DNA of 64,000 nt from positions 35,081 to 99,080 of the forward strand of contig JABCZS010000006.1 in the NCBI GenBank assembly GCA_013289605.1, read 5' to 3'. The stretch comes from Gammaproteobacteria bacterium (lineage in GTDB: Bacteria > Pseudomonadota > Gammaproteobacteria > JABCZS01). The notes under the pieces are model-generated. The model searched no databases, was not told where the DNA came from, and saw nothing but the letters and a program-made list of their open reading frames with translations. Both the position numbers and the translations under genes were made by a program. Below, piece after piece: positions 56,470-64,000 of this stretch (position 1 is the first letter of the stretch; each line of letters starts with the position of its first letter).

Positions 56470-57006
56470 CTACTTCTTCTTAGTTTCTTTCAAAATAATC
56501 TGTTCATCTACATAACGCACACCTTTGCCTTTATACGGCTCTGGTGGACGGTATCTACGAATATTTGCAGCCACTTGACCGACTTGCTGCTTATTAATCC
56601 CTTTCACAATGATTTCAGTTTGGCTAGGTGTTTCTATCGTGATGCCTTTAGGGATCGTGAACTTAACGGGATGAGAAAATCCCAAGGTCAAATTCAGAAT
56701 ATCTCCCTGCACGGCCGCACGGTATCCTACGCCCACCAACTGTAATTTTTTATTAAATCCTTGTGTGACCCCTATCACATGGTTATTCAATAATGCGCGT
56801 ATAGTGCCACACAAAGTGATGGCTGTTTTACTTTCCACATTTTCTTTCACCACGACCATACCTTTATCTACGCTTACCGTAACTAAAGTAGGTATGTTTT
56901 GGGTTAAATTCCCTTGCGGCCCTGTTACGATAACTTGATTCTCTTTGTAATCAATCTTCACAGAACTTGGCAATTCAATTGGCTTGTGTGCAACTCTAAA
57001 TGTCAT
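56470..57006 (-). CDS. rplF: 50S ribosomal protein L6
   Basis: A 178-residue protein near the factor-binding site. Two duplicated domains; KPIELPSSVKIDYKENQVIVTGPQGNL at the start and the signature GVRYVDEQIILKETKKK at the end (family PYKGKGVRY motif present). Confidence 0.97.
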   Translation of the reverse strand: MTFRVAHKPIELPSSVKIDYKENQVIVTGPQGNLTQNIPTLVTVSVDKGMVVVKENVESKTAITLCGTIRALLNNHVIGVTQGFNKKLQLVGVGYRAAVQGDILNLTLGFSHPVKFTIPKGITIETPSQTEIIVKGINKQQVGQVAANIRRYRPPEPYKGKGVRYVDEQIILKETKKK

Positions 57007-57030
57007 AATTTAAATCTCATTTCAAACAGG

Positions 57031-57426
57031 CTAGGTAACGGTACACAACACTTCGCCGCCCTGACCCAGGGAACGGGCTTTAGCGTCAGTCATTACACCC
57101 TTAGACGTAGAAACAATGGCGCATCCCAATCCTGAACGTACTTTAGGTAAATTTTCTTTACTCTTATAAATACGCAAGCCTGGGCGACTTACTCTTTTCA
57201 AAGAATCGATTACACCAATGCCTTCATGGTATTTCAAACTAATACGCATATAGGAACGGTTATCAACTTCTTCATGCACAGAAGAAGCTATAAAGCCTTC
57301 TTCCAACAATACATTGACGATAGCTCGCTTCACTTTAGCATCAGGCACTAGCACGCTTTTATGCTTGGCTTGCTGAGCATTACGAATACGGGTTAATAAA
57401 TCTGAAATGGGATCTTGTATTGCCAT
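57031..57426 (-). CDS. rpsH: 30S ribosomal protein S8
   Basis: A 131-residue protein of the central domain of 16S rRNA; in E. coli S8 also represses the spc operon. DPISDLLTRIRNAQQAKH and the end SGLGCAIVSTSKGVMTDAKARSLGQGGEVLCTVT are diagnostic. Confidence 0.97.
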   Translation of the reverse strand: MAIQDPISDLLTRIRNAQQAKHKSVLVPDAKVKRAIVNVLLEEGFIASSVHEEVDNRSYMRISLKYHEGIGVIDSLKRVSRPGLRIYKSKENLPKVRSGLGCAIVSTSKGVMTDAKARSLGQGGEVLCTVT

Positions 57427-57438
57427 TTTTTTTACTCT

Positions 57439-57741
57439 TTACCAGCTGGATTTTTCTAAACCGGGGATTTCGCCCCGCATTAATAATTCACGCAACTTAA
57501 TGCGACTAATACCAAATCGGCTCATTACGGCTCTCGGGCGACCTGTAATTAAGCAACGGTTACGTAGACGAGTTGGATTAGCATCACGTGGCATTTTTTG
57601 CAACGCATCTATTGCTGCCATTTTCTCGTCGTAATTGGCCGCAGTGCGAACAATCTTCTTAAGCTCAGCATGTTTCTTTGCATATTTTTCAACTAGCACT
57701 TGGCGTTTTTTATTGCGTGCAATAACTGATTTCTTGGCCAT
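57439..57741 (-). CDS. rpsN: 30S ribosomal protein S14
   Basis: A 100-residue S14 of the long, zinc-free type (no CXXC pair). The end RNRCLITGRPRAVMSRFGISRIKLRELLMRGEIPGLEKSSW is typical. Between rplE and rpsH. Confidence 0.97.
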   Translation of the reverse strand: MAKKSVIARNKKRQVLVEKYAKKHAELKKIVRTAANYDEKMAAIDALQKMPRDANPTRLRNRCLITGRPRAVMSRFGISRIKLRELLMRGEIPGLEKSSW

Positions 57742-57743
57742 CT

Positions 57744-58298
57744 TTATGTCGTCCTATTTTCTTTAAAAGGAAAATTAAAGGCGGATAACAATGCATATCC
57801 TTCTTCATCCGTGCGTGCTGTGGTCGTAATCGTAATATTGAAACCACGCGTCTTATCTATTTGATCAGCAGGTATTTCAGGACAAATAGTTTGTTCTTTA
57901 ATGCCTAAATTAAAATTACCCTGACCATCAAATGCTTTTTTAGATAATCCACGAAAATCTCTTACACGCGGCAAATAAATGCTTACGAGTCTGTCTAAAA
58001 ATTCAAACATGCGATCTTTGCGCAAAGTCACTTTACAGCCAATTGGCCATTCTTCACGTATCTTGAATCCCGCAATAGATTTGCGAGTTAAGGTGATGAT
58101 GGGTTTTTGTCCGGCGATACGCGTCATGTCATCCAGTGCAAAATTCAGCACTTTCTTATCGGCGCTCGCTTCCCCTACACCCATATTCAAAGTGATTTTA
58201 ACCAACCGGGGAACTTGCATAATTGTTTTGTACTTAAACTTATTCTTAAGTTCGGGTACCACTTTTTCTTTATAGGCTGCTTTCAAACGTGCTGTCAT
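57744..58298 (-). CDS. rplE: 50S ribosomal protein L5
   Basis: A 184-residue protein that contacts 5S rRNA and the P-site t[24 protein letters not shown] and [27 protein letters not shown] are typical. The stop lies 2 bases before the rpsN start. Confidence 0.97.
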   Translation of the reverse strand: MTARLKAAYKEKVVPELKNKFKYKTIMQVPRLVKITLNMGVGEASADKKVLNFALDDMTRIAGQKPIITLTRKSIAGFKIREEWPIGCKVTLRKDRMFEFLDRLVSIYLPRVRDFRGLSKKAFDGQGNFNLGIKEQTICPEIPADQIDKTRGFNITITTTARTDEEGYALLSAFNFPFKENRTT

Positions 58299-58301
58299 TA
58301 C

Positions 58302-58658
58302 TTAAACCTCAATCCGTTCATTATCAGATTTAAAAACCCTTACTTTCGTGCCATCTTCTAGCAATCGATATCCAACTCTATCCGCCTTTTGTGTAAGCGG
58401 GTTAAAAATCGCTACGTTTGAAATATGCACGGACGCTTCTCTCTCAATAATGCCACCTTTTTCCCCCACTTGAGGGTTAGGCCGCACATGCTTTTTCATA
58501 AGATTAAGCCCTTCGACGAGCACACGACTGCTTAATTTATCTATCGAGAGCACTTTACCACGACGCCCTTTATCTTTCCCTGCGATAAATATAACTTCAT
58601 CACCTGTTTTGATTTTAAGCTTAACGGGCTTAGTATTTTTTAGTTTATATTTCGTCAT
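58302..58658 (-). CDS. rplX: 50S ribosomal protein L24
   Basis: A 118-residue assembly-initiator protein, about 14 residues longer than in E. coli because of extensions at both ends. The KOW motif [21 protein letters not shown] is at about 19-39. It directly follows rplN, without any gap. Confidence 0.96.
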   Translation of the reverse strand: MTKYKLKNTKPVKLKIKTGDEVIFIAGKDKGRRGKVLSIDKLSSRVLVEGLNLMKKHVRPNPQVGEKGGIIEREASVHISNVAIFNPLTQKADRVGYRLLEDGTKVRVFKSDNERIEV

Positions 58659-59027
58659 TTATAATACTTCCGATGCTAATGAAATAATTTTCATGAATTT
58701 TTCACCACGTAAATCACGTGTTACTGGTCCGAAGATACGTGTACCTAAGGGCTGTAATTGATTATTTAGCAATACAACAGCATTGCTATCAAAACGAATA
58801 CGGGATCCATCTGGGCGTCTTACGCCTGATTTAGTACGCACCACTACCGCTTTAATCACATCTCCGGCTTTCACTTTACCGCGTGGAATCGCTTCTTTAA
58901 TCGCGACCACAATAATATCGCCTATGCCGGCATATCTACGTTTGGAGCCACCCAATACTTTGATGCACTCTACTCTACGTGCTCCGCTATTATCGGCAAC
59001 TTCCAGTTCTGTTTGCATTTGAATCAT
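58659..59027 (-). CDS. rplN: 50S ribosomal protein L14
   Basis: A 122-residue protein at the subunit interface. The start [27 protein letters not shown] and [16 protein letters not shown] ([27 protein letters not shown]) end are diagnostic. First gene of the spc part. No clear promoter is seen in the 46-base gap before it. Confidence 0.97.
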   Translation of the reverse strand: MIQMQTELEVADNSGARRVECIKVLGGSKRRYAGIGDIIVVAIKEAIPRGKVKAGDVIKAVVVRTKSGVRRPDGSRIRFDSNAVVLLNNQLQPLGTRIFGPVTRDLRGEKFMKIISLASEVL

Positions 59028-59073
59028 AATTCCGCCTCTTCCCTTATATTTGGAGACACAAGGTCTCTACAAA

Positions 59074-59343
59074 CTAATTAGTCTCTTCTGCTGCGCGGAT
59101 CACTTTGTCTACTTTCCAACACTTGGTTTTGGAAATAGGACGCGTATGCACGATACGTACGAGATCCCCTATCTTACAGACACCCGCTTCATCGTGAGCA
59201 TAAAACTTAGTGTCGTGATACACATATTTACCATACAAAGGATGTGCCGCTTTCTTTTGCAATAAAACAACTATGGTTTTATTCATTTTATTACTAGTGA
59301 CCACACCGGTAATGGCACGTTGCTGCGTTGGCTTCTCACTCAT
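59074..59343 (-). CDS. rpsQ: 30S ribosomal protein S17
   Basis: An 89-residue OB-fold protein that binds 16S rRNA. GVVTSNKMNKTIVVLLQKKAAHPLYGKYV and GDLVRIVHTRPISKTKCWKV are typical. Its ATG shares ATGA with the rpmC stop. Confidence 0.97.
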   Translation of the reverse strand: MSEKPTQQRAITGVVTSNKMNKTIVVLLQKKAAHPLYGKYVYHDTKFYAHDEAGVCKIGDLVRIVHTRPISKTKCWKVDKVIRAAEETN

Positions 59344-59525
59344 ACACGCGTTCCTTTCTCAGCTAGAATGGTTTTAATTCGTGCAATAGTACGTCTATTG
59401 CGTTTTTTCTCATGGCTAGTTTTTACATTCGTTTGCATACGTAAATTGAATTGTTCTTTACGTAAGTTCAATAAATCTTCTAGCAGATGCTTAACATCTT
59501 TGGCTTTTAATTCTTGGGCTTTCAT
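59340..59525 (-). CDS. rpmC: 50S ribosomal protein L29
   Basis: A 61-residue helical hairpin near the tunnel exit, contacting signal recognition particle. Start [31 protein letters not shown]. Its ATG overlaps the rplP stop by one base (TAATG). Confidence 0.97.
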   Translation of the reverse strand: MKAQELKAKDVKHLLEDLLNLRKEQFNLRMQTNVKTSHEKKRNRRTIARIKTILAEKGTRV

Positions 59526-59938
59526 TACAGCACCGTTCTTTCAACAAAAGTAGTCTTTACTGGCAATTTTGCGGCAGCCAGTGCAAATGCATGCTGAGCG
59601 GTCTCTAAAGTCACGCCTTGCATTTCATAGAGCACAGCACCCGGCTGAACCAATGCCACCCAATATTCAACATTCCCTTTACCTTTCCCTTGCCGTACTT
59701 CTAAAGGTTTTTTAGTAATAGGCTTATCGGAAAATACACGCACCCAAATTTTACCGCCCCGCTTAATATCACGGGTCATCGCACGACGCGCCGCTTCAAT
59801 TTGACGAGCGGTGATTCTACCACGTTCTATTGCTTTAAGGCCATAGTCACCAAAACTAACTTTGTTACCGCGCGTAGCTAACCCGCGATTACGGCCCTTC
59901 ATCTGCTTGCGATATTTTGTACGCTTAGGTTGTAACAT
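59525..59938 (-). CDS. rplP: 50S ribosomal protein L16
   Basis: A 137-residue protein near the A-site t[22 protein letters not shown] and [33 protein letters not shown] are diagnostic. Confidence 0.97.
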   Translation of the reverse strand: MLQPKRTKYRKQMKGRNRGLATRGNKVSFGDYGLKAIERGRITARQIEAARRAMTRDIKRGGKIWVRVFSDKPITKKPLEVRQGKGKGNVEYWVALVQPGAVLYEMQGVTLETAQHAFALAAAKLPVKTTFVERTVL

Positions 59939-59949
59939 GGTATAAACCC

Positions 59950-60624
59950 TTAATTTGCTGTTTCCGTAGTCTCTTCTTCTTGCTTGCGCTCACCTATCAC
60001 TTCACCTTTAAAGATCCATACCTTGACACCAATGATGCCATAAGTGGTGAAAGCTTCCGCAAACCCATAATCGATATCTGCACGTAAAGTATGCAAAGGC
60101 ACGCGGCCTTCGCGATACCATTCACTACGCGCAATTTCAGCACCGCCTAAACGGCCACTAATACATACTTTAATGCCGAGTGCACCCGCACGCATTGCGG
60201 TGGTGACTGCCCGCTTCATTGCGCGACGAAACATAATCCGACGCTCTAATTGTGAAGTAATCGATTGTGCAACTAAATTTGCATCTAAATCGGGCTTACG
60301 TATTTCTTCAATTTTTAATTGCACAGGCACTTTGATAATACGCATCACTTCAGCACGCAAGTTCTCAATGTCTTCGCCCTTCTTACCAATGACTACACCG
60401 GGTCTTGCACTAAAAATCGTAACAATTGCATTTTTAGCGGGGCGATCAATTTTAATAAAACTGACTGAAGCTTGTGCCAAACGCTTTTTAAGGTATTCAC
60501 GCACCTTGAAATCGCTGTATACAAGCTCGGAAAAATTCTTCTTATCTGTATACCAATTGGATATGGGAGACTTAATCTTACCTTTACCCAGGCGCATGCC
60601 TATTGGATTAACTTTTTGACCCAT
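59950..60624 (-). CDS. rpsC: 30S ribosomal protein S3
   Basis: A 224-residue protein at the mRNA entry. The KH domain contains [19 protein letters not shown], and [14 protein letters not shown] end ([14 protein letters not shown]) follows. The tail after about 212 is Glu/Thr-rich. Confidence 0.97.
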   Translation of the reverse strand: MGQKVNPIGMRLGKGKIKSPISNWYTDKKNFSELVYSDFKVREYLKKRLAQASVSFIKIDRPAKNAIVTIFSARPGVVIGKKGEDIENLRAEVMRIIKVPVQLKIEEIRKPDLDANLVAQSITSQLERRIMFRRAMKRAVTTAMRAGALGIKVCISGRLGGAEIARSEWYREGRVPLHTLRADIDYGFAEAFTTYGIIGVKVWIFKGEVIGERKQEEETTETAN

Positions 60625-60647
60625 GGTCTCTACTCTCTTTCGTTGTG

Positions 60648-60980
60648 TTACTCGTCAGAAACAGTAATTGTAATCGCACTATAAGGCTTAAGGATACGGT
60701 TAGCACGGCCTTTGGCACGTGGACGGATCCGCTTTAACTTCAACCCTTGATTGACATAAATCACGCTGACTTTTAAATCGTCGACATCAGCGCCTAAATT
60801 ATTTTCAGCATTGGCAATCGCTGAGTTTAAACATTTAGCAATAAAATAACTCGCCTTATGCGGCAAATAGCGCAAGATATTAAGCGCCTGACCTGCTGGC
60901 TTACGGCGTATCATATCGGCCACTAACCGAGCTTTTTGTGGAGAAATACGAACATCTCTCAAGTGAGCTGAAACTTGCAT
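60648..60980 (-). CDS. rplV: 50S ribosomal protein L22
   Basis: A 110-residue protein lining the exit tunnel. [27 protein letters not shown] and the tunnel loop [25 protein letters not shown] are typical. Between rpsS and rpsC. Confidence 0.97.
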   Translation of the reverse strand: MQVSAHLRDVRISPQKARLVADMIRRKPAGQALNILRYLPHKASYFIAKCLNSAIANAENNLGADVDDLKVSVIYVNQGLKLKRIRPRAKGRANRILKPYSAITITVSDE

Positions 60981-60995
60981 AAAATTAATTCCTAA

Positions 60996-61271
60996 TTAGT
61001 CTTTACTCTTACGATCACCCGAATGACCTTTAAAGGTACGGGTTGGGGCAAACTCGCCTAACTTATGTCCCACCATGTTTTCACTGACAAACACGGGGAC
61101 ATGCTGACGACCATTATGCACCGCTATGGTAAGTCCTATCATCTCAGGGATCACCATAGAATGGCGAGACCAGGTTTTGATTGGTTTACGCAGCTTGGTT
61201 TCGACTGCTACTATCACCTTTTTCATCAAATGATGCGCCACAAAAGGGCCTTTTTTAATTGAACGAGCCAC
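60996..61271 (-). CDS. rpsS: 30S ribosomal protein S19
   Basis: A 91-residue head protein. [70 protein letters not shown] are diagnostic segments seen in order. Confidence 0.97.
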   Translation of the reverse strand: MARSIKKGPFVAHHLMKKVIVAVETKLRKPIKTWSRHSMVIPEMIGLTIAVHNGRQHVPVFVSENMVGHKLGEFAPTRTFKGHSGDRKSKD

Positions 61272-61283
61272 TATCCACCCTCA

Positions 61284-62123
61284 CTATTTCGACGCATGGC
61301 GACTACGCACCACGTGTTTGTTTGATTTACGTTTACTACGTGTACGATACCCCTTAGTTGGCACACCTGTCGGAGAAACAGGATGCCGTCCACCTGAAGT
61401 ACGCCCTTCGCCGCCCCCGTGTGGATGATCCACTGGGTTCATCGCTACACCACGCACAGTAGGTCTAATCCCCATGTGTCTTTTAACACCTGCTTTACCG
61501 AGCTGCCGCAGTGCATGCTCTGAATGGCCTACTTCACCTACAGTCGCACGGCAAACCGCTAATATTTTACGCATTTCACCTGAACGTAAGCGTACAGTGA
61601 CATAAGCACCATCTTTAGCAATCAGCTGAATTCCTGCTCCTGCGCTACGCCCCAATTGAGCCCCTTTGCCAGGCTTTAGCTCAACACAATGAACAACTGT
61701 ACCGACAGGGATCGCTGATAAAGGTAAGGTATTACCTATCCGTATCGGCGCTGCAGCTCCGGAGAGCAATTCTGCGCCCGTCTTTAATTGACGGGGAGCA
61801 ATAATATACCTTCTTTCGCCATCTTTGTACAATAGTAATGCGATATGTGCAGAACGATTAGGATCGTACTCAAACCGCTCAACAATCGCAGGAATATCAT
61901 CTTTAGTGCGTCTAAAGTCTATGATCCGATATAAACGCTTATGACCGCCACCCCGATGACGCACGGTGACTTGGCCTTTATTATTACGCCCAGAACCTCT
62001 GATTAAAGAGACCACTAAAGGCGAATGCGGTTTATCCTTGTGTAAGCCCTTAGTCACGACGTCCACTGCGTGGCGCGTACCGGGAGTATTAGGCTTCTTG
62101 GGGCGTATAAAAGTTTCTAACAT
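61284..62123 (-). CDS. rplB: 50S ribosomal protein L2
   Basis: A 279-residue protein, one of the largest in the subunit, needed for subunit joining. [22 protein letters not shown], and [19 protein letters not shown] with the conserved His of the catalytic-centre neighbourhood, are present. A short extended start ([15 protein letters not shown]) is unlike E. coli. Confidence 0.97.
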   Translation of the reverse strand: MLETFIRPKKPNTPGTRHAVDVVTKGLHKDKPHSPLVVSLIRGSGRNNKGQVTVRHRGGGHKRLYRIIDFRRTKDDIPAIVERFEYDPNRSAHIALLLYKDGERRYIIAPRQLKTGAELLSGAAAPIRIGNTLPLSAIPVGTVVHCVELKPGKGAQLGRSAGAGIQLIAKDGAYVTVRLRSGEMRKILAVCRATVGEVGHSEHALRQLGKAGVKRHMGIRPTVRGVAMNPVDHPHGGGEGRTSGGRHPVSPTGVPTKGYRTRSKRKSNKHVVRSRHASK

Positions 62124-62145
62124 AATATTTTCCTACAAAACGAGC

Positions 62146-62442
62146 TTATTGCATTTCCGTAATATTAATGGATTGACCTGCGGCTAAAGTGACATAAGCC
62201 TTTTTAAAATCACTGCGTTTACCGAGCTGATTTTTTGTTCGCTTCACTTTACCTTGTATATTTACCGTCCGCACCGCATCAACTTTCACATCAAACGCTT
62301 TTTCTATCGCTTGTTTGATTTCTATTTTGGTTGAACGTTTATCAACCTTAAACGCATACTGATTTGATTTCTCAGCAATACGCATGGTTTTTTCAGATAA
62401 TACGGGCGCATGAATTAATGTGTATAAATTTTCAATTCTCAT
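62146..62442 (-). CDS. rplW: 50S ribosomal protein L23
   Basis: A 98-residue protein at the tunnel exit that docks trigger factor and [44 protein letters not shown] is the family core. Its ATG shares ATGA with the rplD stop. Confidence 0.97.
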   Translation of the reverse strand: MRIENLYTLIHAPVLSEKTMRIAEKSNQYAFKVDKRSTKIEIKQAIEKAFDVKVDAVRTVNIQGKVKRTKNQLGKRSDFKKAYVTLAAGQSINITEMQ

Positions 62443-63053
62443 GGCATTAGACTCTCTTCAATTTCTTTAAGCGCGGCTTGCGTGACTAATATTCTGTCAT
62501 AAGCCACTAAACATACGGGATCGATATAGTGGGATAATGTCACTTGTACATGCGGAATATTCCGTGTACCTAAAAAAACATTGTCATCAAATTCAGACAT
62601 GATGATCAACCCATCATGAAACTCATGCTGAGCCAACCACTCTAACATTTTTTTAGTCTTAGGTGCATCAATTGTAATGTTATCGACGATAACAATACGT
62701 TCTTGTCTAACAAGTTCTGACAAAATACTACACATGGCTGCACGATACATTTTCCGATTTACTTTTTGCACGAAACTTCTTGGACGTGCAGCAAAAGTCA
62801 CACCACCGGTACGCCATAAAGGAGAGCGAGAGCTCCCTGCACGTGCCCGACCCGTCCCTTTTTGCCGCCAGGGCTTAATACCGCCCCCGCTGACATCAGA
62901 ACGATTTTTTTGCGCTTTTGTTCCACTCCGACCGCCTGCTAAAAAAGAGGTCACAATTTGATGGATCAGCGATTCATTATAAGCAGTACCAAAAATAGCG
63001 TCTGCTACTTCAACTTGCTGCGCGCCACCTTGGGCTTTTACTGTTAAGTTCAT
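62439..63053 (-). CDS. rplD: 50S ribosomal protein L4
   Basis: A 204-residue tunnel protein; in E. coli L4 represses the S10 operon. [47 protein letters not shown] is the tunnel loop. It overlaps rplC by 4 bases (ATGA). Confidence 0.97.
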   Translation of the reverse strand: MNLTVKAQGGAQQVEVADAIFGTAYNESLIHQIVTSFLAGGRSGTKAQKNRSDVSGGGIKPWRQKGTGRARAGSSRSPLWRTGGVTFAARPRSFVQKVNRKMYRAAMCSILSELVRQERIVIVDNITIDAPKTKKMLEWLAQHEFHDGLIIMSEFDDNVFLGTRNIPHVQVTLSHYIDPVCLVAYDRILVTQAALKEIEESLMP

Positions 63054-63715
63054 GCGTCACCTTCTGTTTTCTTCTTGGTGCGCTTCACTGTAGGCGATAC
63101 AATGACTTTTGCACCGGTCGGGCCGGGTAAGGCACCACGGACTAATATTACGTTTAAGTCGGGTTGAATATCGACAATTTCTAATGTTTGTATGGTTACG
63201 CGCTCATTACCCATGCGACCCGCCATTTTTTTGCCTTTGAATACACGACCTGGATCTTGGCATTGTCCGATGGATCCTGGCACACGATGTGAACGTGAGT
63301 TACCGTGAGTTGCATCTTGCATACCGAAGTTATGACGCTTAATCGTACCTGCAAAGCCTTTCCCTTTGGAATACCCGGTCACATCGACAATTTGGCCTAT
63401 CGCAAACATTTCAAGTGTCAGGGCATCACCCATCTTATATTTGTTGGCTTCAGCTTCTGTAAGACGAAACTCGCGTAATCCTGTGCCGGGCGCCACATTA
63501 GCCGCTTTATAATGACCCGCCAAAGGCTTAGTCACACGACTGGGCTTAACTTTGCCGGAAGTGACTTGAATCGCGCTATAGCGATCCTTTTCAGGTGTTT
63601 TGACTTGTACGACCGAGTGTTCATCAACACGGACTACCGTCACAGGAACAGTAACGCCATCTTCTCTAAAAAAACGCGTCATTCCACATTTAGTACCAAT
63701 TAAACCCACAGCCAT
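63050..63715 (-). CDS. rplC: 50S ribosomal protein L3
   Basis: A 221-residue protein near the peptidyl transferase centre. [17 protein letters not shown] start and [56 protein letters not shown] are diagnostic. The Gln in the GSIGQ motif that PrmB methylates is present. Confidence 0.97.
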   Translation of the reverse strand: MAVGLIGTKCGMTRFFREDGVTVPVTVVRVDEHSVVQVKTPEKDRYSAIQVTSGKVKPSRVTKPLAGHYKAANVAPGTGLREFRLTEAEANKYKMGDALTLEMFAIGQIVDVTGYSKGKGFAGTIKRHNFGMQDATHGNSRSHRVPGSIGQCQDPGRVFKGKKMAGRMGNERVTIQTLEIVDIQPDLNVILVRGALPGPTGAKVIVSPTVKRTKKKTEGDA

Positions 63716-63732
63716 AACCGTATTCCTCTGTG

Positions 63733-64000
63733 TTATTCACTATCTAAACTAATTTGCACATCCACGCCTGCTGAAAGATCGAGCTTCATGAGCGCATCGA
63801 TAGTCTTATCAGTAGGATCTAAAATATCGACTAAGCGCTTATGCACTCTAATTTGATATTGATCCTGCGCATCTTTATCAACGTGCGGCGAAACCAACAC
63901 ATTAAACTTACTCGTCCGGGTGGGGAGTGGGATAGGACCAATCACCCGTGCACCCGTACGTTTTGCAGTATCTACAATCTCACTGGTTGACTGATCAATC
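63733..64000 (-). CDS. rpsJ: 30S ribosomal protein S10, cut by window edge
   Basis: First gene of the S10 operon, truncated at its 5' end by the window. The visible part reads [35 protein letters not shown], then the family end [22 protein letters not shown]10 acts in the small-subunit head and as NusE in transcription antitermination. Confidence 0.97.
   Translation of the reverse strand, partial: IDQSTSEIVDTAKRTGARVIGPIPLPTRTSKFNVLVSPHVDKDAQDQYQIRVHKRLVDILDPTDKTIDALMKLDLSAGVDVQISLDSE

Overview
The window looks like a chromosome segment of an intracellular or host-associated gammaproteobacterium, most plausibly of the order Legionellales (Legionella/Coxiella relatives). This is inferred from three things: a moderately AT-rich sequence, standard gammaproteobacterial housekeeping blocks, and eukaryote-like proteins (a 1126-residue ankyrin protein, a leucine-rich-repeat protein with a nuclear-localisation-like motif) lying among orphan genes. 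Taxonomy cannot be settled from sequence reading alone. No type IV secretion genes lie in the window, so calling any protein an effector is inference.

Layout. 1-3.1 kb: end of guaA and guaB (GMP synthesis) divergent from xseA. 3.2-5.2 kb: small membrane proteins, a probable two-gene toxin-antitoxin-like unit with a dyad operator, and an Asn/Ser-rich orphan. 5.2-13.1 kb: minus-strand housekeeping block trmJ-iscS-iscA-ndk-pilW-hisS-yfgM-bamB-der. Compared with the textbook arrangement it lacks iscR, iscU, hscBA, fdx, rlmN, rodZ and ispG. 13.2-14.8 kb: suhB and a VapBC-type module. 14.8-19.1 kb: queA-yajC-secD-secF without tgt. 19.2-20.0 kb: tRNA-Leu(CAA), a beta carbonic anhydrase and tRNA-Thr(TGT).

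20.1-39.2 kb is the accessory stretch. It holds orphan proteins, the ankyrin protein, an MFS transporter paired with an unknown 425-residue protein, a degenerate S-adenosylhomocysteinase-like protein, a secreted protein made of 11-residue repeats, a LuxR-type regulator, an NTF2-like protein, a DUF4143 ATPase, a methyltransferase-like protein, an aromatic amino acid permease, an ATP-grasp enzyme and an antibiotic-kinase-like protein. Two copies of a 99-bp palindromic element lie here. They differ by paired, compensating substitutions.

39.2-49.5 kb: MgtA-type P-ATPase, uvrA, a GLUG-type secreted protein, vapBC, the leucine-rich-repeat protein, an NhaC antiporter and the remnant of a DUF4143 ATPase ending in a perfect 48-bp palindrome. 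49.6-64 kb: truA, then the S10-spc-alpha ribosomal protein cluster on the minus strand (rpsJ to rplQ with secY and rpoA). rpmD is missing from this cluster, and a short hairpin related to the 99-bp element sits between rpsD and rpoA.

Recurring themes are reduction of standard operons, small palindromic repeats between genes, and a promoter arrangement (TAGAAT or TAAAAT, six bases, ATG, no Shine-Dalgarno) in front of the ankyrin gene, uvrA and nhaC that predicts leaderless mRNAs.
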